57,618 nucleotides of DNA from Leucobacter komagatae. GTDB lineage: Bacteria; Actinomycetota; Actinomycetes; Actinomycetales; Microbacteriaceae. The notes below the pieces were generated by a model that saw only the letters and a list, made by a program, of their open reading frames with translations, had not been told where the DNA came from and did not search any database. The stretch lies in contig NZ_JXSQ01000021.1 of NCBI RefSeq assembly GCF_000834055.1, positions 1 to 57,618 of the forward strand, in the 5' to 3' direction. Positions 8,599 through 16,240 of this stretch are shown piece after piece. Position 1 is the stretch's first letter, and each line of letters starts with the position of its first letter. A program made the position numbers and the translations under genes.

Positions 8599-9389
8599 CT
8601 ACGGGCGAAATGCCGAGGGAGGTGCGCCAAGCATGCGCGCGAACGCGTACGAGAAGGCTGCAGGCGACGCGTACCCGAGGAGCATCGCGACCTCGGTAAC
8701 GTTCTGGTGGCGCAGGATCGGCACCGCAGCGAGCAGGCGCGCCCTCGCTCGCCAGGCGGCGGGGCTCATCCCCGTTGCCGCCCGAAACTCGCGGGTCAGC
8801 GCGCGCTCGCTCATCGCCGCGGTCCGCGCCCAATCTGCGTTGCTCACACCGACGCCGGGGGCCGCGAGATACGCACTGCACAGCTCGGCGAGCGGCGCGC
8901 TCACCGGCACCGGCAGGTGCAGCGGCACCTCTGGCGCCCGCTCGATTTCGATGAGCAGCAGCGCGAGGAGCGCGGCCTCGCGCTCCGGATCCACCGCACT
9001 CGCGGCGCTCCCCGGATTCACCTCGCCCGTTGGTGCCCCCAGATCCACCGCGGCGCGCAGCAGCTCCCGCACCAGGGGCGCAATCTCAACCACGCGGCAG
9101 CGCTCCCGCCACCACGGCACCGCGGCCGGCTCGACGTAGAGGCTATTCGTCTGCACGTCGAGCATGCGCACCCGGTGCTGGGTGCGCGGGGAATGAGCAC
9201 CGCGCGCTCCCCCGGGACCGTCCACGAGTCGCCAGCCGTCTCAACGAGCATCGTGCCGGTGGCCGCGTAGAGCAGCTGCGCGCGCCGATGCTCGTGCCAG
9301 TCGAGGAGGGTGCCCGCCGGGTAATCGGTCGCGATGGGCAGCACCTGAGCCGGGTCATGGTCGACGCTCGCGAGCGGAATGTTGCGCAC
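8599..9389 (-). pseudogene. AraC-family regulator with cupin domain, frameshifted
   Basis: Two frames together give an AraC regulator of about 263 residues. The N-terminal cupin reads GTLLDWHEHRRAQLLYAATG and then ERAVLIP. The other frame resumes at RTQHRVRMLDVQTNSL and runs to the C-terminal double helix-turn-helix (SERALTREFRAATG, then VAMLLGYASPAAFSYAFARMLG). The break is in a C4 run on the coding strand at about 9188-9191; one extra C restores IPPRTQHRV, the usual motif. A homopolymer error or a true single-base deletion are equally possible. The start is a GTG five bases after TAAGCT. TauE/SafE diverges upstream and may be the target. Confidence 0.85.
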
Positions 9390-9461
9390 ACTCCAGCTTA
9401 GGCCGAAACTCGAACACTTATGGTCAATATTCGATTGTCACCACCCGCCGATCGGAGTGAA

Positions 9462-10289
9462 ATGGGTGCAGTGAGTGTGCTTCTCGTCATCCTGATCGGC
9501 CTCGTTACCGGGGCAACAACCGTGCTATTCGGCTTCGGCGGCGGCTTCGTAACCGTCCCCGTTATGCTCTGGATCCACGCAGCCGCTGGGCCCGGAGCCG
9601 CGGTGACCGCCGTTGCGACATCCGCGGTCGTGATGGTGGTGAACGCGCTCGTGGCGACACTCGCAACGCCGCGCGCCCTGCTCGGCGCGCTCCGCGGATC
9701 GGCGCCACTTCTCGCCCTGCTCGCCGCGGGCGGCCTCGCCGGCGCACTCCTGGCGACCGTCGCCCCGGAGCAACTCATCACGTGGGGCTTTGCCGCGTAC
9801 CTCGCCCTCACCATCCTCGACGCGCTCCTCCGGCCAGGGTTCCTACGCCCCGCCGCGCGGCCAGCAGGCCCCGCGCAGGGTGAGGTCACAACCAGCCCGC
9901 GCTTCGCAATCGGCGCTGGGCTCGGACTCCCCATCGGAGCACTCGCGGCGTTTCTCGGCGTTGGCGGCAGCGTGATGACCGTGCCGCTGCTGCGCCGCTC
10001 CGGGCAGCCGATGCGCGTCGCGGCGGCCCTCGCGAACCCGCTCACGCTGTGCGTCGCGGTGCCGGCACTCGCCGTCTTCCTCCTCACGGCGCCTGCCGGC
10101 CAGGGTGCGGGCGACTGGTCGGCCGGCGCGGTCGACCTCGGATCCGCGGCGCTCCTCCTCGCGGGTTCCATTCCCGTTGTCGTGCTGTGGCGTCGCCGAC
10201 CACCGCGCCTGCCTGACGGGCTCCACGCGTGGGGATACGTGGCCCTCCTCGCCGTGGTGCTCGGCGTCGTGCTTGCCCAACTGCTGTAG
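9462..10289 (+). CDS. Sulfite exporter TauE/SafE family permease
   Basis: A 275-residue membrane protein with about eight spans. The duplicated TauE/SafE glycine motifs are visible as TGATTVLFGFGGGFVTVP near the N-terminus and GALAAFLGVGGSVMTVPLL near residue 170. Members move organosulfonates, sulfite or other small anions; the substrate here is unknown. I chose the ATG at 9462 because it follows GGAG and places the first span immediately after the start. An in-frame ATG at 9420 has no ribosome-binding site. It diverges from the broken AraC gene. Confidence 0.85.
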   Translation: MGAVSVLLVILIGLVTGATTVLFGFGGGFVTVPVMLWIHAAAGPGAAVTAVATSAVVMVVNALVATLATPRALLGALRGSAPLLALLAAGGLAGALLATVAPEQLITWGFAAYLALTILDALLRPGFLRPAARPAGPAQGEVTTSPRFAIGAGLGLPIGALAAFLGVGGSVMTVPLLRRSGQPMRVAAALANPLTLCVAVPALAVFLLTAPAGQGAGDWSAGAVDLGSAALLLAGSIPVVVLWRRRPPRLPDGLHAWGYVALLAVVLGVVLAQLL

Positions 10290-10368
10290 CCGCATCGCGA
10301 CCGCACACCAGCGCATCCCCGGCGAGCGCCGGCCGAGCAGCGGAGCCCGGGGTAGCGGAGCCCGCACA

Positions 10369-10394
10369 AAAATACATGCGTGGGAATGTATTTT
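10369..10394. promoter_or_regulatory. Perfect 9-base inverted repeat at the monooxygenase promoter
   Basis: AAAATACAT and ATGTATTTT are separated by eight bases. The repeat ends ten bases before TGTTAT (10404-10409), a probable -10 seven bases from the ATG of the next gene, so the right arm would cover the -35 zone. This is a classic repressor-operator geometry (TetR- or MarR-like). No regulator gene adjoins it. Confidence 0.65.
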
Positions 10395-10416
10395 CCGGTT
10401 GGGTGTTATAGCAAGC

Positions 10417-11478
10417 ATGAGATCATTCGGATTCCTCTCCTTCGGCCACTACGGCCCCGTCCCCGGCTCCCGCGTGCGCACCGCAGGCGACATGCTCAAG
10501 CAGACCATCGAGCTCGCAGAGGGCGCAGACGAGATCGGCGTGAACGGCGCCTACGTGCGCGTGCACCACTTCGCCCGCCAGGCCGCATCGCCGATCCCGC
10601 TGCTTACCGCGATGGCCGCGCGCACGAAGCGCATCGAGGTCGGAACAGGGGTCATCGACATGCGCTACGAAAACCCGCTCTACCTCGCGGAGGAGGCGGC
10701 GGCGCTCGACCTCATCTCCGACGGCAGGCTCGCGTTCGGCGTGAGCCGGGGATCCCCCGAAACCGCGCTCCGCGGCTACGAGGCATTCGGCTACACGGGC
10801 TCCGAGGATCCGCGCGGCGCCGACATGGCCCGCGACAAGTTTGAGCTCTTCCTCCGCGCGATCGAGGGCGACACCCTCGTTGACTCCGATCCACAGATGG
10901 CCCCTCCAGGCCGCCTCGCGATCGAACCACAGTCACCCGGCCTCCGCGACCGCATCTGGTGGGGCGCGGGATCCCGCGACACCGCAGTGAACGCTGGCCG
11001 CATGGGCGTAAACCTCATGAGCTCGACCCTCGTGACAGAGGCGACGGGCGAGCCGCTCGGCATCCTGCAGCGCAAGCAGATCGACGACTACCGCGAGGCC
11101 TACAAGGCCGCAGGCCACACCGGGAAGCCCCGGGTCTCCGTGAGCCGCAGCGTCTTCCCGATCATCACCGAACAGGACGAGCTCTACTTCGGGCTGCGCG
11201 GCGGCGGCCCCCGTTCGGAGGCGCAGGATCAGATCGGCGTGATCGACGGCTTCCGGTCGACGTTTGGCCGCACCTACGCTGACACCCCCGACAGGCTCAT
11301 CGAGCAGCTCAAGGCCGACGAGGCGGTGATGGCGGCTGACACGCTCATGCTCACCATCCCGAACCAGCTCGGCCCAGAGTACAACCTCCACATCCTCGAG
11401 TCCTTCGCGAAGCACGTCGCGCCGGCGCTCGGGTGGAAGCCGAACACGGAGGGACCCGCTGTAGGCGACGCGGTCTGA
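10417..11478 (+). CDS. LLM-class flavin-dependent oxidoreductase (luciferase-like)
   Basis: A 353-residue member of the bacterial luciferase-like monooxygenase superfamily, a TIM barrel using F420 or FMNH2. Family features include the N-terminal FGFLSFGHYGPV strand, LLTAMAARTKRIEVGTGV, NPLYLAEEAAALDLISDGR and GVSRGSP. The ATG at 10417 follows an AT-rich operator-promoter. In-frame codons upstream back to 10105 lie inside the TauE gene and are not used. The substrate cannot be deduced. Its last 32 codons are the parent of relic sequences found at 12271, 13001 and 13581. Confidence 0.88.
   Translation: MRSFGFLSFGHYGPVPGSRVRTAGDMLKQTIELAEGADEIGVNGAYVRVHHFARQAASPIPLLTAMAARTKRIEVGTGVIDMRYENPLYLAEEAAALDLISDGRLAFGVSRGSPETALRGYEAFGYTGSEDPRGADMARDKFELFLRAIEGDTLVDSDPQMAPPGRLAIEPQSPGLRDRIWWGAGSRDTAVNAGRMGVNLMSSTLVTEATGEPLGILQRKQIDDYREAYKAAGHTGKPRVSVSRSVFPIITEQDELYFGLRGGGPRSEAQDQIGVIDGFRSTFGRTYADTPDRLIEQLKADEAVMAADTLMLTIPNQLGPEYNLHILESFAKHVAPALGWKPNTEGPAVGDAV
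11362..11457 (+). repeat. Copy A of the monooxygenase 3'-end repeat (intact parent)
   Basis: This stretch encodes NQLGPEYNLHILESFAKHVA and the following GWKPNTEG residues near the C-terminus of the LLM protein. It is the only copy still in frame with a whole gene. Relics B (12271), C (13001) and D (13581) align to it in the same orientation. Each lies beside the 3' end of a small minus-strand gene. Confidence 0.75.
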
Positions 11479-11585
11479 GCGCGTGGAAGTCCGCCGAGAC
11501 GCATTGTGCTTTTGTCTCGCTCAGTCAGCGAAAGGAATGCGCGTCGTTGTCGCTAACTCCCTGAAAGCATCATGGGCTCGTCGTG

Positions 11586-12206
11586 TCAGAACGAGTCGAT
11601 AATCTCAGCGCCTTCTGCACTCACGAGGAGGGCCTGGTCGTCTCGGAGCGGGAGCAGTGGGTAGCGGTCACCGTAGGTCGTCAAGACCTGCTGAATGAGC
11701 GCAGGTGGGTACGGAGGCAGTTGTCCGTCAGCGTGAGGAACAATGATCTGTTCGATGAGCTGAAGTCCACTGTCGTCTTGAAGGTCCGGAGCCGCTTCCC
11801 TGCTATCCATCAGCTCGAGCGGAGTGACCGTTGGGCCCGCGACAATCGAGCCAGCGCTGCAGCCGATGTACGGCAACCCAGCCCTGACCCTCTCAGCAAG
11901 CGCCTGATCTGCGCCACTTGAACGAAGCGCATCGAGCAACGCAAAAGTCTCGCCGCTTGCCACATAGATGGCGTCGAGTGAGTCAAGGAGCTCATCAGAC
12001 TTCTCGACATCCATGTCCCGCGCCCGAATCTCGATGATGGAGTACCCAAACGCCTCAATTTTGGCGCGCTCGGCCGAGGCGAAGGGCATGCCAATTCCGG
12101 CATCCGACACGTAGCCGAGACGAAGCGGCCGTTCGAGCGCGCCCACGCACCCGTCCAAGAAGCTAGGGATGGCCGCAGGGTTCATTGAGAGCAACAGCAA
12201 GTCCAT
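11586..12206 (-). CDS. Peptidase E-like protein (S51, class I amidotransferase fold)
   Basis: A 206-residue protein of the S51 dipeptidase E/cyanophycinase superfamily. The nucleophile elbow is IGCSAGSIVAGP near residue 113, with Ser as presumed nucleophile. The YVASGETFALLDAL segment before it and the later IVPHADGQ are family-typical. It likely acts in the cytosol on small Asp-containing peptides or a related amide substrate. TAGTAT lies seven bases before the ATG, indicating a leaderless transcript. The gene is convergent with the monooxygenase and bracketed by repeat copies A and B. Confidence 0.82.
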   Translation of the reverse strand: MDLLLLSMNPAAIPSFLDGCVGALERPLRLGYVSDAGIGMPFASAERAKIEAFGYSIIEIRARDMDVEKSDELLDSLDAIYVASGETFALLDALRSSGADQALAERVRAGLPYIGCSAGSIVAGPTVTPLELMDSREAAPDLQDDSGLQLIEQIIVPHADGQLPPYPPALIQQVLTTYGDRYPLLPLRDDQALLVSAEGAEIIDSF

Positions 12207-12270
12207 AAACTGAATACTACTGATTCACCTTCACCCAGTTCCTCGGAGAGGCACCTGTCGACGCGCACCA

Positions 12271-12392
12271 AACCAGCTCGGGCCCGAGTACAGGCTCCAC
12301 CCGTCGAGTTGTTCACGAAGCACGTCGCCCGCGCACTTGGATGGAACCCGAACGCTGAAGGTCCACTTCGAGGGCCACTCGCCCTCAAATGA
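12271..12392 (+). repeat. Copy B: decayed monooxygenase 3'-end relic
   Basis: The relic starts AACCAGCTCGGGCCCGAGTA, matching copy A almost base for base. It loses one base after CTCCAC, then in the shifted frame reads VELFTKHVARALGWNPNAEG and ends in TGA at 12390-12392. The next base begins the stop codon of the minus-strand membrane gene. It therefore preserves a genuine C-terminus of an LLM homologue slightly different from copy A, without the rest of the gene. Confidence 0.75.
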
Positions 12393-12914
12393 CTAAAAGC
12401 GGGACACTTCGCTGTCTTCGTGCGCTTCCTCGTCTGCGTACCAGACAGTGACAGAGTCACGGGGGGAAATCGTGGCGCAGAGCACGCCATAGAGCATGCA
12501 GCACATGGTGAAGAACATCGCGAGCCCCACACTGGGTGCTGCTCCACGCTCAATCTCTTGGGTCATCGACCAAGCACCAAACAGGACGCTTACGAGCACG
12601 GCAGCAACAGATCCAAGAAAACCTCTCTGCCAGCGTCTGTTGTACTTCCAGCTCTCCCGTGTCCCAAGGAGCCCAATAGCTCCGCAGACAGTGGATGCAA
12701 GTAGCGCTAGCGCAGCGAGAACCCAGCCAGCGTCGCTGCGAATCAGTTCTCCATCGGGCGAGAAGAAAACTGCGAAGTCGGTCAGCCAAGCCCTGGGATT
12801 AAGAACGAGAAACACCAGGACAGACACGAACGGCGCGAGCATAAGTGCAAGACTCAAGCCCTCGCGAAATCTCTCTGCCCGCTGAGGGCTCTCCGCTACT
12901 TCTGACGAGCGCAT
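12393..12914 (-). CDS. Hypothetical four-span membrane protein
   Basis: A 173-residue protein with four hydrophobic segments: about residues 24-40 (ALMLAPFVSVLVFLVL), 62-82, 97-115 and 130-150. The C-terminus is acidic (ADEEAHEDSE). The ATG at 12914 has a GAAGGAG ribosome-binding site five bases upstream; an in-frame start ten codons earlier is less likely. I recognise no family. The gene lies between relics B and C, and its stop codon abuts relic B, so it looks like cargo of the repeat-flanked array. Confidence 0.65.
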   Translation of the reverse strand: MRSSEVAESPQRAERFREGLSLALMLAPFVSVLVFLVLNPRAWLTDFAVFFSPDGELIRSDAGWVLAALALLASTVCGAIGLLGTRESWKYNRRWQRGFLGSVAAVLVSVLFGAWSMTQEIERGAAPSVGLAMFFTMCCMLYGVLCATISPRDSVTVWYADEEAHEDSEVSRF

Positions 12915-13000
12915 CACGGCTCCTTCACCACGGCGAAGACACAATCTCTTCCGCTCACTATTGCATATATTGAGCCAACGCTGCGGCGAAGTTCACGCGC

Positions 13001-13063
13001 CCAAATAACCTCGGGCCCGAATACAGGCTGCCCCGTCGAGTTGTTCACGAAGCACGTCGCGCC
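13001..13063 (+). repeat. Copy C: monooxygenase 3'-end relic
   Basis: CTCGGGCCCGA(A)TACAGGCT and the 26 bases around GTCGAGTTGTTCACGAAGC (13034-13059) are shared with copy B, one base identical after another in the second block. The reading in the ELFTKHVA frame continues as PRSWREASG, so homology stops at about 13063. Its right half overlaps the last codons of the minus-strand ASCH gene. Confidence 0.75.
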
Positions 13064-13527
13064 TCGGTCGTGGCGTGAAGCAAGCGGAATCGTTCGCACA
13101 CGACCGGCATGTCAGGTTCGAAGCCTCGCGGATTCTCGGAATGCTTGCGCCAGTACTCTTCATGCGTCTCACGCCAGTCCAGCAGACTCCGGTCGCCTTC
13201 TCCCTCGGCGAAGGCATGGGACGGTTCTACTTCGCCGAATGGAACCACTTCGACCGAAACAGTCTCAATGAGCGCACACGGCACTCCGCGGCCATCGAGG
13301 ATGATGCTCAGCAATCCGCGCTCAGGCAGTGCGTCCTGTGAATACTCGTAGTCCCAGAGTGATGATGCCGTTGCGGTCTTCGTCCCGTCGATCACGAGGC
13401 CCAAGAGGCTGTCGGCGTGCGCGGGGGTTGCCCCGAACGCCCAGGCTTCTGGACTGGCCGCTGGCAGGCCAGGCAAGACCGATCGGCAGTCACGCCAGAA
13501 CTCTTCGATGGCGAGAGGGTCGTTCAT
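13045..13527 (-). CDS. ASCH domain-containing protein
   Basis: A 160-residue protein of the ASCH (PUA-like fold) superfamily, thought to bind RNA or nucleotides. Recognisable parts are WAFGATPAHADSLLGLVIDGTKTATASSLWDYE, EYSQDALPERGLLSIILDGRG, and the terminal DWRETHEEYWRKHSEN...VVCERFRLL, which match the usual ASCH layout. The ATG at 13527 has TACGCT six bases upstream. The final ARRAS and stop codon are written by the reverse complement of relic C, so the natural end of the gene was probably replaced when it arrived. Flanked by relics C and D. Confidence 0.82.
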   Translation of the reverse strand: MNDPLAIEEFWRDCRSVLPGLPAASPEAWAFGATPAHADSLLGLVIDGTKTATASSLWDYEYSQDALPERGLLSIILDGRGVPCALIETVSVEVVPFGEVEPSHAFAEGEGDRSLLDWRETHEEYWRKHSENPRGFEPDMPVVCERFRLLHATTEARRAS

Positions 13528-13580
13528 GCGTTCAGCGTAGCCGGAGCACGGCGCTGACCTCGGGACCTGGACTGCTCTCG

Positions 13581-13654
13581 AATCCGCTCCGCCCCGCACC
13601 CGACCTGCGCATCCCTGAGTCGTTCGCAACGTATGTCGCATCTCGCTCGACTGG
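13581..13654 (+). repeat. Copy D: oldest monooxygenase 3'-end relic
   Basis: An ungapped alignment to copy A over 60 bases gives 41 matches by my count. The translated segment NPLRPAPDLRIPESFATYVA keeps about 11 of 20 residues of the parent, including ESFA and VA. The divergence suggests it is the oldest of the relics. It lies between the ASCH gene start and the 3' end of the PI-PLC-like gene. Confidence 0.55.
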
Positions 13655-13701
13655 TGCCCGCACACCGCGGGGCTTGCAGCGCTCGGGGCGTCACCACCGC
13701 G

Positions 13702-14712
13702 CTACTCGCCCTGCGCTCCTTGGCGGCCTTCCGCGCTAGCGTCGTTGAGGTCGATAATCGAGCGGATCAGTGAATCGCTCGGAAAATCGAGGATGAGCAC
13801 GCCCGCGCCACCCGCGAGCGCCCCGGCATCGCGCCGCAACTCGGCTTCGAGGCGCGGGTTCAGCTCGGCCGCGTAGCAGCGCGGCGTGCATGACACCGCC
13901 GTCGCGCTCACGTGGTTGAACCGCAGCCCAGGCTCAGACGGTGCGGAGAGCAGCGCCCGGATCGCCGCAAATTTCTCCCCGATATCTGGCGATTGAAAAT
14001 CGTCTTGGATTCGCAGCGGGGCATCCCAGAACGGCAGCGTCAGCTCATCGAGCTCCTGCCCGAGGGTGCCAAGCACATCGCGCAGCACGATGACCTTGCC
14101 ACGCGCCTCGCCCAGCTCTGCCCGCTCATCCTCCGGCACCCAGAGCCGATCAGCGGCGTTCTCGAGAACCGGCCGGACTGCCTCCCGGAACGCGTCATGG
14201 TTTGACCGCTCCTCGTCGCGAACCCGCACAAGGAGAAACTCGTCCGGCTGCGCCGCAAGAAACGCTTCGATCGTGTCGAACACGTCGGCCAGCGTGCCCG
14301 CAACCGGCACCCAGCCGTGCGCGAGCCCACCGTCGTTGCGCACCCGAATGTCAAGGTAGCGGATCCCGGCGCGCAGCTGGCTATCGAGGTCACGCGTCTG
14401 GGTGCGCGAGTACGGGCGAGTGAGCCACCAGGCGACGCCGCCGGTGTAGGTCATCGTGTCGTGCGTGCCTGGGATCGAGAGTGCAGCAATGCGGGTGTCG
14501 TCCGGCACGCCTGCCTGCCACGACCCCTTTTCCCCTGGTCCTTCCCCGGCGGGGAGCCCTCGGCCAGCGCCGATCCACAGCGCCACGAGTAACGCGACGA
14601 GAACCGCGCTCACCGCACCGAGCACACGGCGGACACGACGCACAGCTGCCGAACGCGGAGCCACCTCCCGAGTGGCTCCACGGCCCACGACGCCCGAGTG
14701 CTGCAAGGACAT
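13702..14712 (-). CDS. Membrane-anchored PI-PLC X-domain protein
   Basis: A 336-residue protein with one N-terminal signal-anchor helix (about residues 30-48) and an extracytoplasmic phosphatidylinositol-specific phospholipase C-like domain. The first catalytic histidine lies in LSIPGTHDTMTY near residue 85 and the second in GLAHGWVPV near 130. IRYLDIRVRN and EFLLVRVRDEE match conserved strands. It may cleave phosphodiester lipids or glycolipids outside the membrane, as inferred from the fold. TAGGCT lies six bases before the ATG. The family has actinobacterial members of this size. Confidence 0.82.
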   Translation of the reverse strand: MSLQHSGVVGRGATREVAPRSAAVRRVRRVLGAVSAVLVALLVALWIGAGRGLPAGEGPGEKGSWQAGVPDDTRIAALSIPGTHDTMTYTGGVAWWLTRPYSRTQTRDLDSQLRAGIRYLDIRVRNDGGLAHGWVPVAGTLADVFDTIEAFLAAQPDEFLLVRVRDEERSNHDAFREAVRPVLENAADRLWVPEDERAELGEARGKVIVLRDVLGTLGQELDELTLPFWDAPLRIQDDFQSPDIGEKFAAIRALLSAPSEPGLRFNHVSATAVSCTPRCYAAELNPRLEAELRRDAGALAGGAGVLILDFPSDSLIRSIIDLNDASAEGRQGAQGE

Positions 14713-14924
14713 GCCACCAGCCTACGCCTCACAACTGTTGCCGCGAAGAGCAACGCGACACCACGGGACAGTGTCGTGACGATCCACACAGCAGCGCTGC
14801 CTGCAACCTGCAACGCTTTCAGTGAACGTCACCGTAAGGTGCGTGAGCACGCACGTTCGGGGCGCTCCGCACGAACGAGCGCACGACTCACAGTGGAAGC
14901 AGCATGAGTATCGGGCTCACCCAT

Positions 14925-15308
14925 TCACTCCGCCGCGCCGGGATCCGCCGCCAGCAGCGCCTCGCTGATGAGCGCCAGCGACGCCTCGGCATCCTCGACC
15001 GATAGATACAACCGGTGAAACGGATCTCCACCAGCAATCCCGACAGTCAGGACGCTCCCGCTGCCGGAAAAATTCCAGTAGTGACGCTCCTTGTTCGGGT
15101 GGAACGTGCCGACGAGCTTGCCGAAACCGTCGAGTCCTGGCCCCCGCCAGCCCTTCGCAACGTAGTGGGGTCGGTGCTCGATAGCCACATCCGTGATGTG
15201 CGCGAGCGGAACGACCACTCGCCTGCGGAACCCCCAAACCTTGTCCAGGCCGCGAGGCACCACCACCAGGGCTTCCGGATTGATTTCAAGCCGGTTCCTC
15301 GCGCTCAT
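14925..15308 (-). CDS. PH-like domain hypothetical protein
   Basis: A 127-residue soluble protein. RLEINPEALVVVPRGLDKVW, VVVPLAHITDVAIE and later DPFHRLYLSVEDAEASLALI resemble the small beta-rich bacterial PH-like domains of actinobacteria. The start at 15308 has GGGAG five bases upstream. About 120 bases separate it from the SDR gene upstream. Function unknown. Confidence 0.65.
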   Translation of the reverse strand: MSARNRLEINPEALVVVPRGLDKVWGFRRRVVVPLAHITDVAIEHRPHYVAKGWRGPGLDGFGKLVGTFHPNKERHYWNFSGSGSVLTVGIAGGDPFHRLYLSVEDAEASLALISEALLAADPGAAE

Positions 15309-15429
15309 GCATGCTCCCTTCGCGCGCAGACATTCCTTCCAGCGACGCTCATCCGAGCGCCCGCTCTGGCGCTGCCCACGGCACGGTTCGGTAGCCACTG
15401 AACCATCGCGCCGAGGGAGCGCTTGCCCA

Positions 15430-16164
15430 TCAAACCCCGCCGGCAACGCGCAGCGTCGTACCTGAAATATAGCTCGCGCCTTCGGAGAGCGCGAACAGCA
15501 CTACCGACGCCACCTCGGTGACCGTGCCTGCCCTCCCCATCGGATGCCGCTGCGCGACCCGCGCTGTCCGATCAGGGTCGCCGGCGCTCGCGTGAATATC
15601 CGTGTCAATCGTGCCAGGCGCAACGCCAACGACCCGCACGTGTCCCGGCGCCGCCTCGATCGCGAGCCCCTTTGTGAGCGCGTCGACCCCCGCCTTCGCA
15701 GCCGCATAGTGCACGTACTCACCTGGTGAGCCCGTCGTCGCCGCCCCGGAGGAAATGTTCACGAGCACGCCGCCGGCGCCCAGGGCCCGCACCGCTCTGC
15801 GCGCCACGAGAATCGCGGAGGTGAGATTCAGGTCGACGACGCGTCGAATGACGTCCGTTGGCGTGTCGAGCAGGCTGCCGACGTTGAGCGTAGCGCCCGC
15901 GTTGTTCACGACAGCGTCTATGCCTCTGGACCACTCTGTCGCAGCTGCGAACAGGGTCTCGATCCCCTCATCCGTCGTGAGATCCGCCCGCACCGTGAGA
16001 CACCGCACCCCGGCATCGATAATCTCCGCTTTGGTGACGGCGGCCGCGGCATCATCCCGCGCATATCCGAGGACGACATCACTGCCCTCGGCGGCGAGCG
16101 CAAGCGCGCACGCCCTGCCGATCCCGCGCGTACCGCCAGTGATGAGAACCGTTCGTTGAGCCAT
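15430..16164 (-). CDS. SDR-family NAD(P)-dependent oxidoreductase
   Basis: A 244-residue classical short-chain dehydrogenase/reductase of the FabG-like type. The cofactor loop is TGGTRGIG near residue 9, the structural NNAG near 86 and the catalytic YxxxK is YAAAKAG near 150, with the serine in NISSGAA. The Arg/Asp pattern after the glycine loop does not settle NAD versus NADP use. TAGGCT lies six bases before the ATG. It diverges from the bile-acid-symporter-type gene. The substrate is unknown. Confidence 0.9.
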   Translation of the reverse strand: MAQRTVLITGGTRGIGRACALALAAEGSDVVLGYARDDAAAAVTKAEIIDAGVRCLTVRADLTTDEGIETLFAAATEWSRGIDAVVNNAGATLNVGSLLDTPTDVIRRVVDLNLTSAILVARRAVRALGAGGVLVNISSGAATTGSPGEYVHYAAAKAGVDALTKGLAIEAAPGHVRVVGVAPGTIDTDIHASAGDPDRTARVAQRHPMGRAGTVTEVASVVLFALSEGASYISGTTLRVAGGV

Positions 16165-16240
16165 GCGTCCAGCCTACGCCGCGACTACCGGTCTCAGACG
16201 CCGCAGGCGCGGCCGCCCTCGACTCTGCGAGAATTGGCGC

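Noticed and set aside
10105..10416. N-terminal extension of the monooxygenase frame
   Set aside because: The extra codons lie inside the TauE/SafE gene. An operator and promoter precede the ATG at 10417.
13041..13271. Plus-strand frame reading MFTKHVAPRSW across repeat C
   Set aside because: It is relic sequence running antisense into the ASCH gene; homology ends within about 10 codons.
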